Assembly (NCBI GenBank): GCA_964370045.1
Contig: CAYJGZ010000017.1
Location: 1 to 46,137 of the forward strand
Source of the DNA: JAAYCI01 sp964370045
Lineage (GTDB): Bacteria; Bacillota; Clostridia; Oscillospirales; Ruminococcaceae
Direction: 5' to 3'
Length of the DNA stretch: 46,137 nt
Shown here one piece after another: positions 41,437 through 46,137 of the stretch; within the stretch, counting starts at the first letter, position 1, and every line of letters starts with the position of its first letter. The position numbers and the translations under genes are program-made. The notes under the pieces are model-generated. The model was not told the DNA's origin and searched no databases. It saw only the letters and a list, made by a program, of their open reading frames with translations.

Positions 41437-42588
41437 CTACTTATTCTCCATAACATATCTGCGTGCGGCGGCATCACACGCATAAACATCGCTAAGTGTA
41501 TAGCCGCCCGCATAGCTGTTCGCCTCAACACACCCAAGCACCAGCCTGCCAATGTCCAAAAAGCTTATTTCATCCCGTAAAAACAGCTCCACCGCCTGCT
41601 CGTTTGCACCGTTTGCGGCACAGGCCGCAAGCCCTCCCTTTTCGGCGGCGATGCGGCAGGCCGCAAGGCACCTAAACGTCTCCTCGCTCGGGTTACCAAA
41701 AGTAAGCTGCGATATTTTGCTAAAATCAAGCCGAGGGGTGTCGCACGCAAAGCGCTCCGGCCAGCTGAGCGCATACTGAATGGGCAGCTTCATGTCCGGC
41801 ACACCCAGCTGTGCCAAGATAGAATAATCCTCAAATTCCACCATGGAATGTATAATACTCTCCCGCTGAACCACAATTTTTATCTCGCTCGGCGCAATCG
41901 AAAACAGCCACATCGCCTCGATAAGCTCAAGCCCCTTGTTCATGAGCGTGGCGGAATCGATGGTGATTTTCTGCCCCATGCTCCAGTTTGGGTGGCGCAG
42001 TGCGTCCTTTTTTGTGACGCTTGCAAGCTCCTCTGTGCTTTTCCCATAAAACGGACCACCCGATGCGGTGAGCCAAATTCTGCGCAACTTTTTCTTTGAA
42101 AATGGGTCTTGCAGGCACTGAAATATGGCGCTGTGCTCGCTGTCCACAGGTAAAAGAAGCGCTCCCGTGTCCTTTTGCGCCTGCATTATCAGCTCGCCAC
42201 CCGCCACAAGGCTTTCCTTGTTCGCCAGAGCCACATGCACGCCGTTTTTCAAAGCCTCATATGTTGAGCTAAGCCCTGCGATGCCCACAATGGCATTCAG
42301 CACCATATCGGGTGTGCACTCACGCACAAGCCTTTTTGCGGCATCCTGCCCTGTGAAAATTTCGGGGGCTTTGGGCATGGACTGCAGGCGGCTTTTTAGC
42401 ATCTCCGCCGCATTTTCATCCGACACCGCCACAAACGAGGGCGAAAACGCACGCACCTGCTCCTCCAAAAGGCTCACATTGCGCCCTGCCGCAAGCCCAC
42501 ACACCTCAAAGCCGAGTGCCCTTATTACCGACAGTGCATTGCATCCTATAGAGCCGGTGCTTCCAAGCAGTGCAATTCTCTTAGACAT
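41437..42588 (-). CDS. dxr: DXP reductoisomerase (MEP pathway)
   Basis: The start ATG 42588 gives 383 residues and follows AAGGGAAATCT. NADPH-binding motif LLGSTGSIGCNAL starts the protein. Substrate and metal-binding segments are ANKESLVAGGE, PVDSEHSAIFQCL, LTASGGPFYGKS and NWSMGQKITIDSATLMNKGLE. It makes methylerythritol phosphate for isoprenoid synthesis. A 185-base gap precedes it, in which I see no clear promoter. Confidence 0.97.
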   Translation of the reverse strand: MSKRIALLGSTGSIGCNALSVIRALGFEVCGLAAGRNVSLLEEQVRAFSPSFVAVSDENAAEMLKSRLQSMPKAPEIFTGQDAAKRLVRECTPDMVLNAIVGIAGLSSTYEALKNGVHVALANKESLVAGGELIMQAQKDTGALLLPVDSEHSAIFQCLQDPFSKKKLRRIWLTASGGPFYGKSTEELASVTKKDALRHPNWSMGQKITIDSATLMNKGLELIEAMWLFSIAPSEIKIVVQRESIIHSMVEFEDYSILAQLGVPDMKLPIQYALSWPERFACDTPRLDFSKISQLTFGNPSEETFRCLAACRIAAEKGGLAACAANGANEQAVELFLRDEISFLDIGRLVLGCVEANSYAGGYTLSDVYACDAAARRYVMENK

Positions 42589-42773
42589 AGATTTCCCTTT
42601 ACAAAAATACATTCACATCATTGACATACAAACAACAAAAAAAGGCTATAAATTTGCAAATATTGCACTTTAATGTGTTTGTTGTGCCGTAAAATGTCGT
42701 GGTAAAGCAAAATAACTTTACACAAAATATTCACGTACGCAACTTCACCCAAACAAAGCAACTATTGCAAAGT

Positions 42774-43649
42774 TTATATTCTCATTTGATAAAATAATGT
42801 GCTTACTACCATAAACACAAGCGGAGCTATAAATAGCACACTGTCGAAGCGGTCGAGTATGCCGCCGTGCCCAGGGAATATTGTACCAAAATCTTTTATG
42901 CCACACTGACGCTTTACCGCCGAGGCAAACAGGTCCCCTATAATACCGAGGACAGATGCCGCCGCCCCCACAAGCCCCACTATAAGGTAGTACATTGGGT
43001 GCACCTGCTCAAAGTTCATGAGGCTACCGACACCCTGCACATATCCGAGCGTAATTAGAACGCCAAGCAGCATAGAGCCTAAAACACCGCCCACAGCACC
43101 CTCCCACGTCTTTTTGGGGCTGATGACAGGCGCAAGCTTGTGCTTACCGAACGCACGTCCCGCAAAGTACGCACAGGTGTCGCCACCCCACGCATACGCT
43201 AATATCAAAAAGACGAAGTAGGTTGCGTCATTGCCGTATGTTGCGCTTGGCAGAAGGCTTTTGAGCTGAATGAAGGAGTAAAAACAATACACCACCACCG
43301 CCGCAAAAACGGCCATTCCGGCAAGGCGGGAAAAGTTCACCGCATCAAAATTTGAAATGACGCATATCGCCAAAAACAGCACAAATAAATATGTCGCAGG
43401 TACGACAAAAGGCCGTACTAACACACTGTCAGACAGCATAACGATAACCGTCATCACCGAAAATCCGACAAATATATGCGCCTGCTTTTTTGTAAACTTG
43501 TACGCTGTGAAAAGCTCAAATATCGCAATAATGCACACCGCCGTAAAAGCGAGATTGAACCAGATTGTCTCATAAAATACCATCACCAGGGACAAAAGCA
43601 CCAGCCCAACCACCGCAGTGATAACCCTTGACTTTAAGCCTGATTTCAA
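42774..43649 (-). CDS. cdsA: phosphatidate cytidylyltransferase
   Basis: 291 residues, about eight hydrophobic helices, TTG start at 43649 (GGGAGGC upstream). Family motifs are AYAWGGDTCAYFAGRAFGKHKLAPVISPKKTWEG (split across residues 150-185) and GIIGDLFASAVKRQCGIKD with GHGGILDRFDS near the C-terminus. It forms CDP-diacylglycerol for phospholipid synthesis. It lies between uppS and dxr. Confidence 0.96.
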   Translation of the reverse strand: MKSGLKSRVITAVVGLVLLSLVMVFYETIWFNLAFTAVCIIAIFELFTAYKFTKKQAHIFVGFSVMTVIVMLSDSVLVRPFVVPATYLFVLFLAICVISNFDAVNFSRLAGMAVFAAVVVYCFYSFIQLKSLLPSATYGNDATYFVFLILAYAWGGDTCAYFAGRAFGKHKLAPVISPKKTWEGAVGGVLGSMLLGVLITLGYVQGVGSLMNFEQVHPMYYLIVGLVGAAASVLGIIGDLFASAVKRQCGIKDFGTIFPGHGGILDRFDSVLFIAPLVFMVVSTLFYQMRI

Positions 43650-43737
43650 ATTAAGCCTCCCAGTTAAAATTCAAAACACAGCTATTTTAGCATGTTTAAG
43701 TCAAAAAAATAGTAACATTTTGTTTATTCAGCGTGCA

Positions 43738-44460
43738 TTAGGTGGTGGGTACAACCCCTCCAAATCGACGCTCACGCCTTAGGTACTCCTCTATGGCAGC
43801 ATCAAACTCCGCACGTGAAAAGTCCGGCCAGAGCACATCCGTAAACACAAACTCCGAATAGGCGGACTGCCACGTCAAAAAGTTTGAAAGGCGCTGTTCA
43901 CCCGAGGTACGTATTATAAGGTCCGGGTCCTTTTGGCCTGCGGTGTACAGCTTTTGAGATAGCAGATTTTCATCTATTTCATCTATAGAGCAAATATCAT
44001 TTTGCACATCCTGCGCTATCAAGCGTGCCGCACGCACCAGCTCCTGCCGTCCACCGTAGTTCACCGCCACGTTCAGTATCATGCCGGTTCTGTCCGCTGT
44101 CATCTCCTCAAGCTCGTACATCATCTTTTGATATTCGGGCAACAGCGGCGCTCTATCGCCCAAAAAGCACACACGGTTTTTGCGCTTTTTGTGGCGGTAC
44201 AGCCGCTTCAAAAAGCGGCCGAACAGCGACATTATAGTGTCCAGCTCCTCTTTAGAGCGAGACCAGTTTTCGGTAGAGAACGCATAGCACGTTATGGCGG
44301 CAACGCCTATTTCATCAGCATAGTGCGCTATATCGTCAAAAACATCCGCGCCTTTTTTGTGACCCATCGAGCGTGGCAGGCCTCTCTTCTGCGCCCAGCG
44401 GCCGTTGCCGTCCATGATGACACCCACTGAAAGCCCCTTTGCAGGATGTACATTTTGCAT
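43738..44460 (-). CDS. uppS: undecaprenyl diphosphate synthase
   Basis: 240 residues. The cis-prenyltransferase signature GVIMDGNGRWAQKRGLPRSM is at the N-terminus, with AFSTENWSRSKEEL, NVAVNYGGRQELVRAA and DLIIRTSGEQRLSNFLTWQSAYSE later. It makes the lipid carrier for cell-wall synthesis. GGAGGATAAT sits before ATG. A hairpin lies in the 183-base gap to frr. Confidence 0.97.
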   Translation of the reverse strand: MQNVHPAKGLSVGVIMDGNGRWAQKRGLPRSMGHKKGADVFDDIAHYADEIGVAAITCYAFSTENWSRSKEELDTIMSLFGRFLKRLYRHKKRKNRVCFLGDRAPLLPEYQKMMYELEEMTADRTGMILNVAVNYGGRQELVRAARLIAQDVQNDICSIDEIDENLLSQKLYTAGQKDPDLIIRTSGEQRLSNFLTWQSAYSEFVFTDVLWPDFSRAEFDAAIEEYLRRERRFGGVVPTT

Positions 44461-44502
44461 ATTATCCTCCGCCTGTTAAAATCCGAAACATACAAAGCAA
44501 AT

Positions 44503-44521
44503 GCCGCACACAATGTGCGGC
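44503..44521 (-). terminator. hairpin between frr and uppS, possible attenuator
   Basis: GCCGCACA and TGTGCGGC pair around a three-base loop, followed on the minus strand by ATTTGCTTTGTATGTTT. The T-run is interrupted, so partial termination is likely. Confidence 0.5.
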
Positions 44522-44643
44522 AATAGGCTGTACAGCACCGATTGCGGCAACAAACGCAAAATAAGCGCCCGGATACAAATATATCATGTGATTTCAGGCT
44601 CTTTACAGCATTTCACCGTTACGCCTTTGCACAAGGGCAATGT

Positions 44644-45201
44644 CTACAGCTCCATGATTTCCTTGTTCTTCGTATCACACATGCCGCCGATTTCTTTTAT
44701 CTTCTTGTCGGTCAGCTTTTGGATTTCGTTTTCCAAATCCTTCAGGTCGTCCTCTGTGATGTCGCTTGTCTTCTTTTGCGCCTTAAAGGCGTCCATGGCC
44801 TCCCTGCGGATATTGCGCACAACCACCTTCGCATCCTCGCCCAGCTTTAGGACATCCTTGCTAAGCTGCTTGCGGCGTTCCTCTGTGGGAGAGGGGAACA
44901 CAAGGCGCATCACCTTGCCGTCGTTGCTGGGGTTTATGCCCACGTCGCTTGTAAGTATCGCCTTTTCAATAAGCTTCATCAGCGAAGCATCCCACGGCGC
45001 TATTGTCAAAATACGCGCCTCTGCGACGGAAATCGCCGCCACCTGATTTATTGGGGTGGGTGTGCCGTAATAGTCCACCATTACCTTGTCCAGCACCGAG
45101 GGGTTTGCACGGCCCGCACGCACCGCCCCAAGCTCCCTCGCTAAGTGGCGCAATGCACCCTCCATTTTTTCCTCATACGGCTTTATTTTATCACTGGGCA
45201 T
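44644..45201 (-). CDS. frr: ribosome recycling factor
   Basis: 185 residues, the usual length. Conserved segments are VRAGRANPSVLDKVMVDYYG, PTPINQVAAISV and VFPSPTEERRKQLSKDVLKL. It splits post-termination ribosomes with EF-G. GAGAGGATAAT precedes the start. It lies next to pyrH in the usual order. Confidence 0.98.
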   Translation of the reverse strand: MPSDKIKPYEEKMEGALRHLARELGAVRAGRANPSVLDKVMVDYYGTPTPINQVAAISVAEARILTIAPWDASLMKLIEKAILTSDVGINPSNDGKVMRLVFPSPTEERRKQLSKDVLKLGEDAKVVVRNIRREAMDAFKAQKKTSDITEDDLKDLENEIQKLTDKKIKEIGGMCDTKNKEIMEL

Positions 45202-45289
45202 ATTATCCTCTCCTCATCTGCTACCAAAATATAGGGCAGTCCCCTTTTTAGTCGAACCACTTAACTTACTATGTTGCTGAAAAAAGCAC

Positions 45290-46003
45290 CTACGCACGCT
45301 CGGTGACAAGCGTACCCTTCACTTCACCCGTAACAGCACGCCGTATGTTCTCGGGGTCTGCAAGGTCAAACACCAGCACATCTAAATTGTTGTCCCTGCA
45401 CATGGTGGCGGCGGTGGAGTCCATAACCATCAGCTGCTTTGAGAGCACCTCGCTAAAGCTGAGCTTTTCATAGCGCACGGCATCCGCATACTTTTTCGGG
45501 TCTTTATCGTACACACCGTCCACCATGGTTGCTTTGAGCACAATGTCCGCATTTATTTCAGCACCACGCAGTGTCGCCGCCGTATCGGTGGAAAAATACG
45601 GATTTCCCGTGCCGCACGCAAGGATGACCACCCTGCCCTTTTCAAGGTGCCTAATGGCTCTATTGCGAATGTACGGCTCTGCCACCGCCTGCATTGTTAT
45701 AGCAGTTTGCACACGCACCTCAAGGCCGTATTTCTCCAGCGCACCCGCCACCGCAAGCGAGTTCATCGCAGTGGCAAGCATCCCTATTTGGTCCGAGCGT
45801 GTGCGCTCTATGTCCGCACCGTCACGCCCACGCCAAAAGTTTCCTCCGCCCACAACAATAGCTATCTGGACACCCGTCTCGTGCGCTTTTTTGATGCCGC
45901 CGCATATTTCTTTTACCGTTTGAGCATCAATTCCAAAGCCGTGCTCACCTGCCAGAGCTTCACCGCTCAGCTTTAGCAGAACACGTTTGTAGCAAGATTC
46001 CAT
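45290..46003 (-). CDS. pyrH: UMP kinase
   Basis: Start ATG 46003 gives 237 residues, the family length; an upstream ATG at 46060 would overlap the promoter. Motifs: YKRVLLKLSGEALAGE at the N-terminus, IAIVVGGGNFWRG and LACGTGNPYFSTDTAA. It phosphorylates UMP to UDP. It has its own promoter, and rpsB and tsf, usual neighbours, are not within 130 bases upstream. Confidence 0.97.
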   Translation of the reverse strand: MESCYKRVLLKLSGEALAGEHGFGIDAQTVKEICGGIKKAHETGVQIAIVVGGGNFWRGRDGADIERTRSDQIGMLATAMNSLAVAGALEKYGLEVRVQTAITMQAVAEPYIRNRAIRHLEKGRVVILACGTGNPYFSTDTAATLRGAEINADIVLKATMVDGVYDKDPKKYADAVRYEKLSFSEVLSKQLMVMDSTAATMCRDNNLDVLVFDLADPENIRRAVTGEVKGTLVTERA

Positions 46004-46043
46004 GTCGGCACCACCATTCCAAGGTTGTATAGTTACTCTCATA

Positions 46044-46072
46044 ATTGTACAACAGTTCACATGTATTGTAAA
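46044..46072 (-). promoter_or_regulatory. sigma-A promoter of pyrH
   Basis: TTTACA (46072-46067), 17 bases and TACAAT (46049-46044) on the minus strand, about 40 bases before the chosen pyrH start. Confidence 0.75.
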
Positions 46073-46090
46073 GCATGTAATGGCTGGGGA

Positions 46091-46137
46091 GTGTCCAAAC
46101 GCAGTGATTTAGTTTTTTGGTATATCCTCCCCCCCCC
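46091..46137. repeat. interspersed repeat copy E (truncated by window end)
   Basis: GTGTCCAAACGCAGTGATTT, then AGTTTTTTGGTATATCC and a run of C at the edge. It matches the left arm of copy D and, reversed, the right arm of copy B. Confidence 0.75.

Noticed and set aside
1..46137. CRISPR arrays, insertion sequences with transposase, prophage genes, integrases
   Set aside because: I saw no regular spacer-repeat array and no transposase, recombinase or phage structural protein in the frames.
46120..46137. Run of C at the window end as a phase-variable tract
   Set aside because: It is the edge of the repeat copy E core and is cut by the window, so its length cannot be judged.

Overview
The window looks like a chromosomal segment of a low-to-mid GC Gram-positive anaerobe, most likely class Clostridia (Oscillospirales/Ruminococcaceae-like). 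The evidence is a PolC-type replicative polymerase, the Firmicutes order tig-clpP-clpX-lon-engB, the pyrH-frr-uppS-cdsA-dxr-rseP-ispG-polC cluster, a PduL-type phosphotransacylase, cohesin and dockerin modules, and no outer-membrane genes. Nearly all genes lie on the minus strand. The exceptions are an rRNA methyltransferase with the small island behind it (29.2-33.0 kb) and a uracil-DNA glycosylase (33.9-34.5 kb).

Region 1 (1-360) holds a tRNA-Gly and a partial tRNA-Val, each with its own sigma-A-type promoter. Region 2 (364-14337) is the most striking part. It is a cobalamin-acquisition locus with two cobalamin riboswitches, one at about 14.07-14.24 kb and one at about 5.96-6.15 kb. The first follows a near-consensus promoter, ends in an intrinsic terminator, and leads into a five-gene operon. 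That operon encodes a membrane-anchored surface protein with an alpha/alpha-barrel like intrinsic factor/transcobalamin, a DUF4430 (transcobalamin beta-domain-like) lipoprotein, and a complete ECF transporter (EcfT, a fused double ATPase and an S component). The second riboswitch leads into two secreted proteins that join DUF4430 (and in one case also the alpha/alpha-barrel) to a cohesin-like domain and a type-I-like dockerin. Behind a terminator sits a small membrane-anchored protein with a cohesin-like ectodomain. My reading is that this is a bacterial intrinsic-factor-like B12 scavenging system assembled on the cell surface by cohesin-dockerin contacts and feeding an ECF importer. No step of that has been tested here.

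Region 3 (14.4-28.6 kb) is housekeeping: hslO, a SAM methyltransferase, engB, lon (sigma-A promoter plus a CIRCE-like operator), clpX, clpP, tig, a metallophosphoesterase, thrC, a YraN-family protein, rnhB, rbgA and lepB. rplS follows with its own promoter and structured leader. Region 4 (29.2-33.0 kb) is an rRNA uracil methyltransferase gene whose last codons are repeated twice downstream, with synonymous changes. The copies bracket AT-rich small accessory genes and an HNH nuclease gene, which suggests repeated site-specific insertion at the 3-prime end of this gene. Region 5 (33.06-46.1 kb) holds pduL, a family-4 uracil-DNA glycosylase, and the polC/ispG/rseP/dxr/cdsA/uppS/frr/pyrH cluster. 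Five copies of one short interspersed repeat sit in intergenic gaps at 19.7, 21.9, 24.4, 40.2 and 46.1 kb; the last is cut by the window end.
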